Source: Sphingomonas brevis (GTDB lineage: Bacteria; Pseudomonadota; Alphaproteobacteria; Sphingomonadales; Sphingomonadaceae). Taken from it: DNA of 64,000 nt. The translations under genes were made by a program, and so were the position numbers. Of this stretch, positions 52,613 to 60,999 are shown piece after piece (position 1 is the stretch's first letter; every line of letters begins with the position of its first letter). Location of the stretch: positions 868,001 to 932,000 of the forward strand of contig NZ_JAMGBB010000001.1 of NCBI RefSeq assembly GCF_023516505.1, read 5' to 3'. The notes under the pieces were generated by a model that saw only the letters and a program-made list of their open reading frames with translations, did not search any database and was not told where the DNA came from.

Positions 52613-53454
52613 TCGCGCAACAGGATCTTGGCCTGCTGGACGGCCTTGAGCGGGCGTTGATCAACGGCCGCCTTCGCATGGCCTATCAGCCCAAAGTCTC
52701 GCTGTCTGACGGGCGGTTGAGGCGGGTTGAGGCACTGGTCCGCTGGGACGACCCGGAACTGGGGGCGGTCTCGCCGTCGCGCTTTGTCCCGCTGGCGGAA
52801 AAGCATGGCCTGATCGACGAGCTGACCCAATGGGGCCTGCGCACCACCCTTCGCCAATGGCTAAGCTGGCGAGAACAAGGCCTCGACACGTGCCTGGCCT
52901 TCAACATTTCGGCGCTGAGCCTCGACCAGCTCGATTTTCCAGACCTGGTGGAGCGGATGTGCCGGGCGCTCGAAGTGCCAACCGACCGGCTGGTGCTGGA
53001 ATTGACCGAGGGCGCGACCCAGCCGCTGGTCAAGCTGATGGACACGTTGACCCGGTTCCGGATCAAGGGGATTGGCCTCGCGATCGACGATTTCGGGGTC
53101 GGCTATTCGACGCTGATGCAGCTTCGCCAGCTGCCCTTCACCGAGCTCAAGATCGATCGATTTTTTGTCGACGACGCGCCAACGTCCAAGGACAGCGCGC
53201 TGATCGTCAAGAGCATCATCGAGCTTGCCCATGGCCTCGGCCTGACCGTCACCGCGGAAGGCGTCGAGACGGAACAGCAATTGTTGCTGCTCCGCGACCT
53301 CGGCTGCGACGTGGCGCAGGGCTATTTCGTCGCCGAACCGCTTTATCCTGATCGGCTAATACCCTGGCTCGACGAGTTCGAAGAGCGTTGGCACCAGCTC
53401 ATCCGCGACGAGCCGCAATTGCCGTTCCGGCTGCCGCGGCGGTTCATGGGATAG
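52609..53454 (+). CDS. EAL domain c-di-GMP phosphodiesterase
   Basis: 281 residues that are essentially one EAL domain. The catalytic set is complete: EALVRW, FNISAL, LELTEG, IDDFGVGYS, ELKIDRFF, TAEGVETE and VAQGYF. It should hydrolyse c-di-GMP to pGpG in the cytoplasm. There is no GGDEF domain or membrane helix, so regulation probably comes from the response regulator encoded by the overlapping upstream gene. Divergent PilZ gene nearby supports a signalling module. Confidence 0.93.
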   Translation: MIAQQDLGLLDGLERALINGRLRMAYQPKVSLSDGRLRRVEALVRWDDPELGAVSPSRFVPLAEKHGLIDELTQWGLRTTLRQWLSWREQGLDTCLAFNISALSLDQLDFPDLVERMCRALEVPTDRLVLELTEGATQPLVKLMDTLTRFRIKGIGLAIDDFGVGYSTLMQLRQLPFTELKIDRFFVDDAPTSKDSALIVKSIIELAHGLGLTVTAEGVETEQQLLLLRDLGCDVAQGYFVAEPLYPDRLIPWLDEFEERWHQLIRDEPQLPFRLPRRFMG

Positions 53455-53463
53455 TTTCCGGGG

Positions 53464-54927
53464 CTAGACGGCGAATTCGATGCCCTGGGCAAGGGGCAGG
53501 TCGTTCCCGTAATTGATGGTGTTGGTCGACCGCCGCATATAGGCGCGCCAGCTGTCCGAGCCGCTCTCGCGGCCGCCGCCGGTTTCCTTCTCGCCGCCGA
53601 ACGCCCCACCAATCTCCGCGCCCGAAGTGCCGATGTTGACATTGGCGATACCGCAGTCGGACCCGGCGGCGGACTGGAAAAGCTCGGCTTCCTTGAGATC
53701 GTTAGTGAAGATTGCCGAGCTAAGACCCTGAACAACATTGTTATTAAGCGCAATCGCGTCGCCAATATCTTTGTAGCGCAGGATGTAGAGGATCGGCGCA
53801 AAAGTCTCTTGCAGGACCATGCCCTCCTGGCGATCGACCTCGACGATTGCGGGGCGGACATAAAAGCCGCCCTCCACCGCGTCAACGCGCTCCGCGGCGG
53901 GAAATGCCCGCCGCATTCCTTCGAACGCCGCCTCATCGATGAGTGGGCCGACCAAGGTTCCGGATTCGCGCGGATCGCCGATCGAGATTCGCGAAAAAAG
54001 CCCGCGAATCCGCGAAACGAGGCCGTCGGCGATCGATTCATGGACGATCAGGCGGCGGAGGGAAGTGCAGCGCTGGCCCGCAGTCCCGGCCGCGGCGAAC
54101 AGGATCGCGCGCTCGGCGAGCTTCAGGTCCGCGCTGGGCGCTACGATCATCGCGTTATTGCCGCCAAGCTCGAGCAGCGAGCGACCGAAACGCTGCGCGA
54201 CGCGGGGTCCGACCTTTCTGCCCATTGCGGTTGAGCCAGTCGCGGAGAGCAAGGCGATGCGCGGATCGTCGACCAGCGCTTCTCCGACGTCGCGGCCGCC
54301 CTGGATGCATTGCAGCAGGCCTTCCGGCGCATCGCCGAAACGCGCCAGCGCCCGCCCGGCCAGGGCCATGACCGCCGCGGCGCAAAGTGGAGTCTTCTCG
54401 CTGGGCTTCCAGATCACCGGATCGCCGCAGACCAGCGCCAGCGCGGCGTTCCAGGCCCACACGGCGACCGGGAAGTTGAAGGCGGTGATCACTCCCACCG
54501 GCCCGAGTGGATGCCATTGCTCGATCATCCTGTGGCTCGCCCGTTCGCTGGAAATTGAGAGGCCATAGAGCTGGCGCGACAGGCCGACGGCATAGTCGCA
54601 AATGTCGATCATTTCCTGGACCTCGCCCAGCCCTTCCTGGACGATCTTGCCGGCTTCGAGCGTGACCAGCCGCGCCAGCGGTTCCTTGGCAGCGCGCAAT
54701 TCCTCACCGATCAGACGGACCAGTTCGCCGCGCCGAGGCGCGGGTACGGTGCGCCAGGCGAGAAAGGCGCCCTGGGCTCGATCGCAGGCGGCAGCGACCG
54801 CGGCGGCGCTGGCTTCCTCGACCGAGCCGATCTGCTGACCGTCGATCGGGGAATGGCTGGCCAGGGTACCGCTACTTGTTACGCCCAACTGGGCAAGCAG
54901 GTCGCGGGCTTCGTCGGCGGGGCTCAT
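53464..54927 (-). CDS. Aldehyde dehydrogenase, ALDH7/piperideine-6-carboxylate dehydrogenase-like
   Basis: 487 residues. Cofactor site PVGVITAFNFPVAVWAWN, catalytic Glu in LLELGGNNAMI, and catalytic Cys in GTAGQRCTSLRRL. The GQRCTSLRR context and GGAFGGEKETGGGRESGSDSW-type tail segment are features of the antiquitin (ALDH7) branch, which oxidises alpha-aminoadipic semialdehyde in lysine breakdown. It overlaps the aminotransferase gene by 4 bases and is the last gene of a three-gene leftward unit. Substrate is inferred from the branch. Confidence 0.88.
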   Translation of the reverse strand: MSPADEARDLLAQLGVTSSGTLASHSPIDGQQIGSVEEASAAAVAAACDRAQGAFLAWRTVPAPRRGELVRLIGEELRAAKEPLARLVTLEAGKIVQEGLGEVQEMIDICDYAVGLSRQLYGLSISSERASHRMIEQWHPLGPVGVITAFNFPVAVWAWNAALALVCGDPVIWKPSEKTPLCAAAVMALAGRALARFGDAPEGLLQCIQGGRDVGEALVDDPRIALLSATGSTAMGRKVGPRVAQRFGRSLLELGGNNAMIVAPSADLKLAERAILFAAAGTAGQRCTSLRRLIVHESIADGLVSRIRGLFSRISIGDPRESGTLVGPLIDEAAFEGMRRAFPAAERVDAVEGGFYVRPAIVEVDRQEGMVLQETFAPILYILRYKDIGDAIALNNNVVQGLSSAIFTNDLKEAELFQSAAGSDCGIANVNIGTSGAEIGGAFGGEKETGGGRESGSDSWRAYMRRSTNTINYGNDLPLAQGIEFAV

Positions 54928-56078
54928 GTCATCAGCTTTCTGGCATTGGCCATGGCTTCCACCCCCGCGTCGATGGTCTCATCGCGCTTGGCGAAGCATA
55001 GGCGGATCATATGGTTGGCGGGGTCCTGCTCGGCAAAGGCGGACAGCGGCACGACCGCCACCCCCGCTTCGGTCACCGCCCGCTGGGCGAAGGCTTCGTC
55101 GTCGAGCGAAACTCCCGATGCGGCAAGGTCGACACACAGAAAATAGGTCGAAGCGCTGGGCAGCACGGCATAGCCCACTGCCTCCAGGCCGGACGTCATG
55201 CGATCCCGGGCCCGGGAAAAGCGATCCCGCATGGGCTGGAGCCAGGCATCGCCGTCATTCATGCCATAGGCCACCGCCGACTGCAGGTTGGGCGCAGAGG
55301 CAAAAGTCAGGAACTGGTGCGCCCTGGCTGCCAGCGTCGCCAGTTCGCTCGACGCCGCAAGCCAGCCAATCTTCCAACCGGTCAGCGAAAATATCTTTCC
55401 GGCCGAGCCGCATTTGAGCGTCCGCTCGGCCAGGCCGGCAAGCGAAGCAATCGGCGTAAATCGCTGGCCGTCCAGCAGGATATGCTCCCAGACTTCGTCG
55501 GAAATGACGATCAGGTCATTCGCCACGGCGATTTGGGCGACCGTGGCAAGCTCGTCCTGGTCGAATAGGCGTCCAGTCGGGTTGTGCGGGTTGTTGAAGA
55601 TGATCGCGCGGGTCTTGGGTGAGATCGCGGCTTCCAGTGCGGCGCGCTCGACACGCCACCCCGGAGGCTGCAATGCGACTTCGACTGGAATTCCCCCTGC
55701 CCTGCGGATCAGCGGCACGTAAGCGTCATAGGCTGGGGTGAAGACGATAACCTCGTCGCCGACTTCGACAGTGGCCAGGATCGCCGCCGCAAGAGCCTCG
55801 GTTGCTCCCGACGTTACGCAAATATTTTCCGCGCTTAGATCGAGGCCATGATGCCGTGCATAATGAGCGGCGACGGCTTCGCGCAGCACCGGAAGTCCGC
55901 GCGAAGGAGCATATTGGTTCGATCCTTCGACCACCGCCCCGGCGGCCGCATCCAATATCTCCGGCGGCCAGCCGAAATCGGGAAAGCCCTGCCCCAAATT
56001 GACCGCACCATGCTTTGCCGCGGCGAGCGACATGCGTTCGAACACGCTGGTCGCCATCTGTTCGTAAAGCGGGTGCAT
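54924..56078 (-). CDS. Class I/II PLP-dependent aminotransferase
   Basis: 384 residues. The PLP lysine is in SAGKIFSLTGWKIGW, matching the S-x-x-K-x-FS-x-TGWK(I/V)G pattern of the kynurenine/methionine aminotransferase branch. Other blocks are VTSGATEALAAAI, NNPHNPTGRLF and VISDEVWEHILLDG. Start MHPLYEQMATSVFERMS. It overlaps the ALDH gene by 4 bases and shares one base with the stop of the upstream CoA-transferase-like gene. The amino-acid substrate is not determinable. Confidence 0.9.
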   Translation of the reverse strand: MHPLYEQMATSVFERMSLAAAKHGAVNLGQGFPDFGWPPEILDAAAGAVVEGSNQYAPSRGLPVLREAVAAHYARHHGLDLSAENICVTSGATEALAAAILATVEVGDEVIVFTPAYDAYVPLIRRAGGIPVEVALQPPGWRVERAALEAAISPKTRAIIFNNPHNPTGRLFDQDELATVAQIAVANDLIVISDEVWEHILLDGQRFTPIASLAGLAERTLKCGSAGKIFSLTGWKIGWLAASSELATLAARAHQFLTFASAPNLQSAVAYGMNDGDAWLQPMRDRFSRARDRMTSGLEAVGYAVLPSASTYFLCVDLAASGVSLDDEAFAQRAVTEAGVAVVPLSAFAEQDPANHMIRLCFAKRDETIDAGVEAMANARKLMT

Positions 56079-57163
56079 CAGGCCTCTTCGCGCGTCAGAA
56101 TCGTTTGGATTTCGGCTGCCCCATAGCCGAGATCGGCGAGGATCGCTTCCCCGTCCTGTCCTCCGCGGCGTGGCGGATCGGGCCGTTCGAGGACGGTCTC
56201 GGAATAATGGGGTGCGGGTGCCGGTTGGTAGACTCCATTAAGGTCGAGAAAGGTACGTCGCGCGATGTTGTGCGGGTGAGCTGGCGCCTCGTTCAGATCG
56301 AGCACGGGGGCGACGCAGGCATCCGTCCCCGCGAAATGGGCGACCCACTGATCGCGCGTGCGCGAAGCGATCACCCCGGCAATCTCCTCATGGCTCGCGC
56401 CCGGGACTAGTGCCAAGCCTTTGAACAACGCCTCGCGAAACTGCGGCTCGATCGCTCCGACCGAAAGAAATTTGCCGTCAAGGCAACGATAGATGCCGTA
56501 GGTCGGCTCACCACCATCGAGCAGGTTGGCCTCGCGTTCGTCGCGCCAGTGCCCGGCGGCGCGAAGGCCATAGGTCAACGCGCCAACCAGCGCCGCCCCA
56601 TCGCTCATGGCCGCATCGATTACCTGGCCCTTGCCGCCACGCTGGACCGCGAACAGAGCGGAGACCATGGCGAACGCCAGCATCAGCCCTCCGCCAGCGT
56701 AATCTCCAAGATAATTGATCGGGACCGACGGCCGTTCCTTTGGCCCAATGCCGTGCAACAGCCCGGTAATCGCGACATAGTTGATGTCGTGGCCCGCTTC
56801 CTGCGCGAGCGGCCCCTCCTGGCCCCAGCCAGTCACCCGGCCGTAGACGAGATTCGGATTGGTCTTGAGGAGCTCGTCCGGCCCAAGGCCAAGCCGCTCC
56901 ATTACGCCGGGCCGGTAACCTTCGATCAGCCCATCGGCATTTGCCGCCAGCCGTTGGACCACTCGGCGGCATTCGTCCCGCTTCAGATCGAGCGAAATCG
57001 ACTTGCGGTTGCGCAACAATGGATCGTTGGGAACGCCGATCATTCCCGCTCGCTCGATCCGGATCACCTCGGCGCCGTGATCGGCCAGCATCATCGCCGC
57101 GAACGGGCCGGGGCCAAGCCCCGCCATCTCGACGATCTTCAATCCTTGGAGCGGACCCGCCAA
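56078..57163 (-). CDS. CaiB/BaiF CoA-transferase family protein (AMACR-like)
   Basis: 361 residues. The family opening GLKIVEMAGLGPGPFAAMMLADHGAEVIRIER is followed by LDLKRDECRRVV and GWGQEGPLAQEAGHDINY, where the Asp is the usual catalytic region. The length and GHDINYVAITG block point to alpha-methylacyl-CoA racemase, used for branched acyl-CoA breakdown. The start is TTG with AAGGAAAG upstream. First gene of the unit with the aminotransferase and ALDH. Confidence 0.9.
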   Translation of the reverse strand: MAGPLQGLKIVEMAGLGPGPFAAMMLADHGAEVIRIERAGMIGVPNDPLLRNRKSISLDLKRDECRRVVQRLAANADGLIEGYRPGVMERLGLGPDELLKTNPNLVYGRVTGWGQEGPLAQEAGHDINYVAITGLLHGIGPKERPSVPINYLGDYAGGGLMLAFAMVSALFAVQRGGKGQVIDAAMSDGAALVGALTYGLRAAGHWRDEREANLLDGGEPTYGIYRCLDGKFLSVGAIEPQFREALFKGLALVPGASHEEIAGVIASRTRDQWVAHFAGTDACVAPVLDLNEAPAHPHNIARRTFLDLNGVYQPAPAPHYSETVLERPDPPRRGGQDGEAILADLGYGAAEIQTILTREEA

Positions 57164-57290
57164 CCGGCTTTCCTTCCTTCGTCCAGCGCATTGAAGCCGC
57201 CAACGCGTCGTTTGTCGAATAGACGGTTTCGCCCTTGTGGCCGACCACCTAGCGTTCGCAAGACTCTTCTTGTGGGTGGGGGAATATTAG

Positions 57291-59348
57291 ATGCGCTCCT
57301 TATCAGTCGGCTTGCTACTCGGCGTGGCGGCAATTGCGGGTCCGGCGTCGGCGCAATCGGCAAAGCCATTCTATCCGCCCTGGGGATTCGACCTGACGGC
57401 CACCGATCCCAAGACAAGGGCCGGCGACGATTTCTTCCAGCATGCCAATGGCGCCTATCTGGCACGGACGGTCATCCCTCCCGACCGGGTGATTGCTTCG
57501 CGCCGGTTCGAAATGACCGACCGCATGGAGGCACAGCTCAAGGCGATCCTTGAAGAGGCAGCGCGCGCCGCCTCGCCCCAGCCGACGGATCTCAAGGGCA
57601 AAGTCGGTGCCTTCTATGCCGGCTTCATGGACGAAGGACTGGCCGAACGCCTGGCCGCCACGCCACTTGCGCCCGAATTCAATGCGATCCGATCGGCCGA
57701 TCGGTCCATGCTGGCGCGACTGATGGGAAGCTCTGTCGGCAACCTCTATCCGAGCGTTTTCGGCCTCTACATCGATACCGACCTCAAGAAGCCCGACGCT
57801 TACGCGCTCTACCTTGGCCAGGGTTCGCTCGGCCTTCCGGACCGGGACTATTATCTGAAGGATAGTTTCGCGCCTCAGCGCGAGGCCTATCGGACCTATG
57901 CCGAGAGCCTGCTCCGCCTGTCGGGCTGGCCCGATGCAGGAGCGGCGTCGGCGCGAATCCTCGCCTTCGAAACCGCCCTGGCGAATGTCAGCTGGACCCG
58001 CGTCGAACAGCGCGACCTCACCAAGCAGTATAATCCCGTCACGCTGGCCGAGCTGGAAGCGCTGGCCCCCAATTTCGACTGGAAAGCATATCTTGATGGT
58101 GCCGGTGTCGGCGATCGGCCGAGGTTCGTCGCCACGACGAACACAGCGCTGCCCAAGCTTGCCGCGGTGATCCAGGCGACTCCCGTTGAAACCCTGCGCG
58201 AATGGATGGCGTTCCGCACGGCGGACACTGCCGCGCCATATTTGTCGAAGGCGTTTGGAGAGGCATATTTCCAATTTCGCGAGAAGACGTTGCAGGGCCA
58301 GGAGGCGCAGCGGCCTCGTTGGAAGCGAGCGATGGCGGCCGTCGCGGGCACGGACTGCGTCGATGCCACGACCTGCCTTGGCACGATGAATTGGGCCGTG
58401 GGCCAGCTCTACACCGACAAGCATTTCCCGCCGGCGACCAAGGCCGCCATGCAGGAGCTGTCCGCCAATCTGATGAAAGCCTTCGAGGCGCGAATCCACA
58501 AGCTGGAATGGATGAGCGGGGAGACCAAGGCCGAGGCGCTCAAGAAGCTGACCACTTACCAGATCAAAGTCGGATACCCGGACAAGCAGCGCGATTATTC
58601 AGCGGTAGCAATTGGTCGCGACGACGTACTCGGAAATGTCCGCCGGCTCGCGACCGCCAATTGGGATTTTTATGCCGATCGCAGCAAGGGCGCGGTCGAC
58701 AAATCCGACTGGATCATGTCGCCGCAAACGAACAACGCCTATAATGGATCGCTGCGCGACATCGTCTTTCCGGCCGGCATTTTGCAGGCGCCGATTTTCG
58801 ATCCCAATGCCGATCCGGCAATCAACTATGGAGCGATCGGCGGCGTTATTGGCCATGAGCTGACTCATGGCTTCGATGACCAGGGCAGAACGATCGATGC
58901 GTCCGGAGCGCTGCGCGACTGGTGGACTGCCGCCGATGCGGCCGAGTTCAAGCGCCGGGCGGCGATCCTGGGCGCGCAATATGCGAAATTCGAGCCGGTC
59001 CCCGGCTCCTTCATCAACCCCGACCTTACGATGGGCGAAAATATCGCCGACCTCGGCGGGCTGGCGATGGCGCTCGATGCCTATCACATTTCGCTGGGTG
59101 GCAAGACTGCGCCGGTCCTCAACGGCCTGACCGGAGACCAGCGCGTATTCCTAGGCTGGGCGCAGGCCTGGGCCGGCAAGGCCACGCCCGAGGAGATCCG
59201 CCGCTATACTACCAGCGACCCTCACAGCTTCCGCAAATACCGCGTCAATGGCGTGGTCCCCAATATCGACGAATGGTATAGGGCCTTTGGAATCAAGGAA
59301 GGAGACGCGCTGTATATTCCGAAGGAGTTGCGTGCGCATATTTGGTGA
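57291..59348 (+). CDS. M13 family zinc metallopeptidase (neprilysin/PepO-like)
   Basis: 685 residues with a signal peptide (LLLGVAAIAGPASAQ), so exported. The N-terminal M13 helical domain begins FDLTATDPKTRAGDDFFQHANGAY. The zinc site is GHELTHGFDDQG near residue 520, with the third ligand in ENIADLGGLAMA near 580. It cleaves small peptides in the periplasm. GGGGGA precedes the ATG. It is divergent from the AMACR-like gene across 127 bases. Confidence 0.94.
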   Translation: MRSLSVGLLLGVAAIAGPASAQSAKPFYPPWGFDLTATDPKTRAGDDFFQHANGAYLARTVIPPDRVIASRRFEMTDRMEAQLKAILEEAARAASPQPTDLKGKVGAFYAGFMDEGLAERLAATPLAPEFNAIRSADRSMLARLMGSSVGNLYPSVFGLYIDTDLKKPDAYALYLGQGSLGLPDRDYYLKDSFAPQREAYRTYAESLLRLSGWPDAGAASARILAFETALANVSWTRVEQRDLTKQYNPVTLAELEALAPNFDWKAYLDGAGVGDRPRFVATTNTALPKLAAVIQATPVETLREWMAFRTADTAAPYLSKAFGEAYFQFREKTLQGQEAQRPRWKRAMAAVAGTDCVDATTCLGTMNWAVGQLYTDKHFPPATKAAMQELSANLMKAFEARIHKLEWMSGETKAEALKKLTTYQIKVGYPDKQRDYSAVAIGRDDVLGNVRRLATANWDFYADRSKGAVDKSDWIMSPQTNNAYNGSLRDIVFPAGILQAPIFDPNADPAINYGAIGGVIGHELTHGFDDQGRTIDASGALRDWWTAADAAEFKRRAAILGAQYAKFEPVPGSFINPDLTMGENIADLGGLAMALDAYHISLGGKTAPVLNGLTGDQRVFLGWAQAWAGKATPEEIRRYTTSDPHSFRKYRVNGVVPNIDEWYRAFGIKEGDALYIPKELRAHIW

Positions 59349-59383
59349 TCGGCCGGCGCCGGCGCCGGGTGCGTTAGCCTGAG

Positions 59384-59408
59384 GAACGCCTCACTTGTGA
59401 AGGCGTTC
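59384..59408. terminator. Stable hairpin after the metallopeptidase gene
   Basis: GAACGCCT (59384-59391) and AGGCGTTC (59401-59408) are perfect arms; TCAC/GTGA inside can extend the stem to about 11 pairs with one bulge. It lies 35 bases after the metallopeptidase stop. No T-run follows, so it may act as a 3'-end stabiliser instead of an intrinsic terminator. Confidence 0.4.
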
Positions 59409-59488
59409 GATCCAGAGCGGCGGGAATCTCCACGCCTTTGACGACGACGGATTCTTCCCGCTGCCGCTTCGCAGCAAAGGAGGACCCC

Positions 59489-59962
59489 ATGTCCATCGCC
59501 CCCAAGCTTCAGCAATTCCTCGATGAGGCCAATGCCGACTATGAGCTGGTCGAGCATCAGCCCACCAAATCCTCCCTGGAAACGGCGAAGAGCTGCGACG
59601 TCCCGGCCGACCGGCTGGCAAAGTCGATCCTGCTCGATACCGACGATGGCCCGCTGCTCGCGGTGCTGCCTTCCGACCGCAAGGTCGAGCTGAGCGAATT
59701 GCGCAGCGAGCTAGGCCATAAGCCGCGCCTGGCTGGTGAAGCCCAACTCCAAAGCGTGTTTACCGACTGCGATTTCGGCGCGGTGCCGCCGGTCGGATAC
59801 GGTGTCACGACCATTATCGATGACTCGATTGGCAAGCAGTCCGACGTTTACTTCGAGGCTGGCGACCGCCAGTCACTGGTGCACATGGACCGTGCCGAAT
59901 TTTCGCGCGTCACGGAAGGCGCCCGGCACGGGCAGTTCAGCGAACCGTCACTGGTCGACTGA
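59489..59962 (+). CDS. YbaK/EbsC-type aminoacyl-tRNA deacylase
   Basis: 157 residues from ATG 59489, which has an excellent AAAGGAGG upstream. The fold is recognised from YELVEHQPTKSSLETAKSCDVPADRLAKSILL, split here across helix 1 and the conserved Lys strand, and from PPVGYGVTTIIDDS. Such domains remove wrongly attached amino acids from tRNAs (Cys-tRNAPro or Ala-tRNAPro in known cases). It ends 12 bases before the convergent cyoD. Confidence 0.85.
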   Translation: MSIAPKLQQFLDEANADYELVEHQPTKSSLETAKSCDVPADRLAKSILLDTDDGPLLAVLPSDRKVELSELRSELGHKPRLAGEAQLQSVFTDCDFGAVPPVGYGVTTIIDDSIGKQSDVYFEAGDRQSLVHMDRAEFSRVTEGARHGQFSEPSLVD

Positions 59963-59974
59963 CACGCAGGGCAG

Positions 59975-60361
59975 CTAGTGCTGCATCTGCATGTTCATCA
60001 GTGACGGGTCAGGCATCATGTTGGCGTTCATGTGCGACATGATCCAGATCGTGCCGATCATGACCAGGAAGACGATGAGCACGCCAAAGGCGAGCGCCAG
60101 CACGTTGTTGGTGTTGTCCGGGCCACTGGTGATGTGAAGGAAGAAGACCAGGTGGACGCCCATTTGCGCGATGGCGAGCACCACTAGCCCGACCGCAACG
60201 CCCGGGCCCCAAAGCACCGACGTCGACGCTACCCAGAAGGAGACGCCGGTAAGTACGAGCGCCAGGCCGAGGCCGATGACATAAGCCAGAGTTTCGCTGA
60301 GGATGTTGCTGTGCGGTGTACCCGGAGCGACGTTCAGCTTTTCGGGATCATGTTCGGTCAT
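59975..60361 (-). CDS. cyoD: Cytochrome o ubiquinol oxidase subunit IV
   Basis: 128 residues from ATG 60361, whose ATGA overlaps the cyoC stop. Three membrane helices: LAYVIGLGLALVLTGVSFWVA, VAVGLVVLAIAQMGVHLVFFLHI and LAFGVLIVFLVMIGTIWIMSHM, the CyoD layout. The tail is methionine- and histidine-rich (NMQMQH). It helps assemble the bo3-type oxidase. Last gene of cyoABCD; no cyoE (heme O synthase) follows in the window. Confidence 0.93.
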   Translation of the reverse strand: MTEHDPEKLNVAPGTPHSNILSETLAYVIGLGLALVLTGVSFWVASTSVLWGPGVAVGLVVLAIAQMGVHLVFFLHITSGPDNTNNVLALAFGVLIVFLVMIGTIWIMSHMNANMMPDPSLMNMQMQH

Positions 60362-60999
60362 GGCAGCGTCCCGATCAGGTAGACGATTGTGAAGATGGCG
60401 ACCCAGATGATGTCGAGGGCGTGCCAGAAGACGCTGAAGCACAGCAGGCGGCGCATGATGTGCTCACGGAAGCCCTTGGCCCAAATCTGCGCCATCATCG
60501 TGCCCAGCCACAGCAGGCCCGCAGTGACGTGCGCGCCGTGGCAGCCAACCAGGGTGAAGAAGGATGACAGGAACGCGCTTCGTTGCGGCCCCGCCCCTTC
60601 CCCGACCATCTTGGCGAATTCGTAAAGCTCGATCGACAGGAACACCAGGCCGAGCGCGCCCGTCACCAAGAGCCATCCTTGAGTCCAGACCATGTTGCCG
60701 CGCTTGGCGGTGATCATGGCGAGGCCGCAGGTGAAGCTCGACAGCAGGAGCGCCATGGTTTCTATCGCCACCAGCGTGCGGTCGAACAGCTCCATGCTGG
60801 TCGGACCGCCATCCGTCGCCTGGGCAAGCGAGGCATAGGTCGCGAATAGCGCCGAGAAAAGCACCATGTCGGAAAGAACGAACAGCCAGAAGCCGTACGG
60901 AACGACGATGCTCTTCGACTCCGGACCGCGATGGCCGAGTCCGGTGTCCTCGGACCCGCCGTGGGTCAGGCCGATGGCAGGTGTTTCAGCTGTCGTCAT
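60358..60999 (-). CDS. cyoC: Cytochrome o ubiquinol oxidase subunit III
   Basis: 213 residues, five membrane helices, heme-copper oxidase subunit III fold: [22 protein letters not shown] in helix 1, and [22 protein letters not shown] carrying the conserved histidines. It overlaps cyoB by 4 bases and cyoD by 4 bases. Part of the inner-membrane quinol oxidase complex. Confidence 0.95.
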   Translation of the reverse strand: MTTAETPAIGLTHGGSEDTGLGHRGPESKSIVVPYGFWLFVLSDMVLFSALFATYASLAQATDGGPTSMELFDRTLVAIETMALLLSSFTCGLAMITAKRGNMVWTQGWLLVTGALGLVFLSIELYEFAKMVGEGAGPQRSAFLSSFFTLVGCHGAHVTAGLLWLGTMMAQIWAKGFREHIMRRLLCFSVFWHALDIIWVAIFTIVYLIGTLP

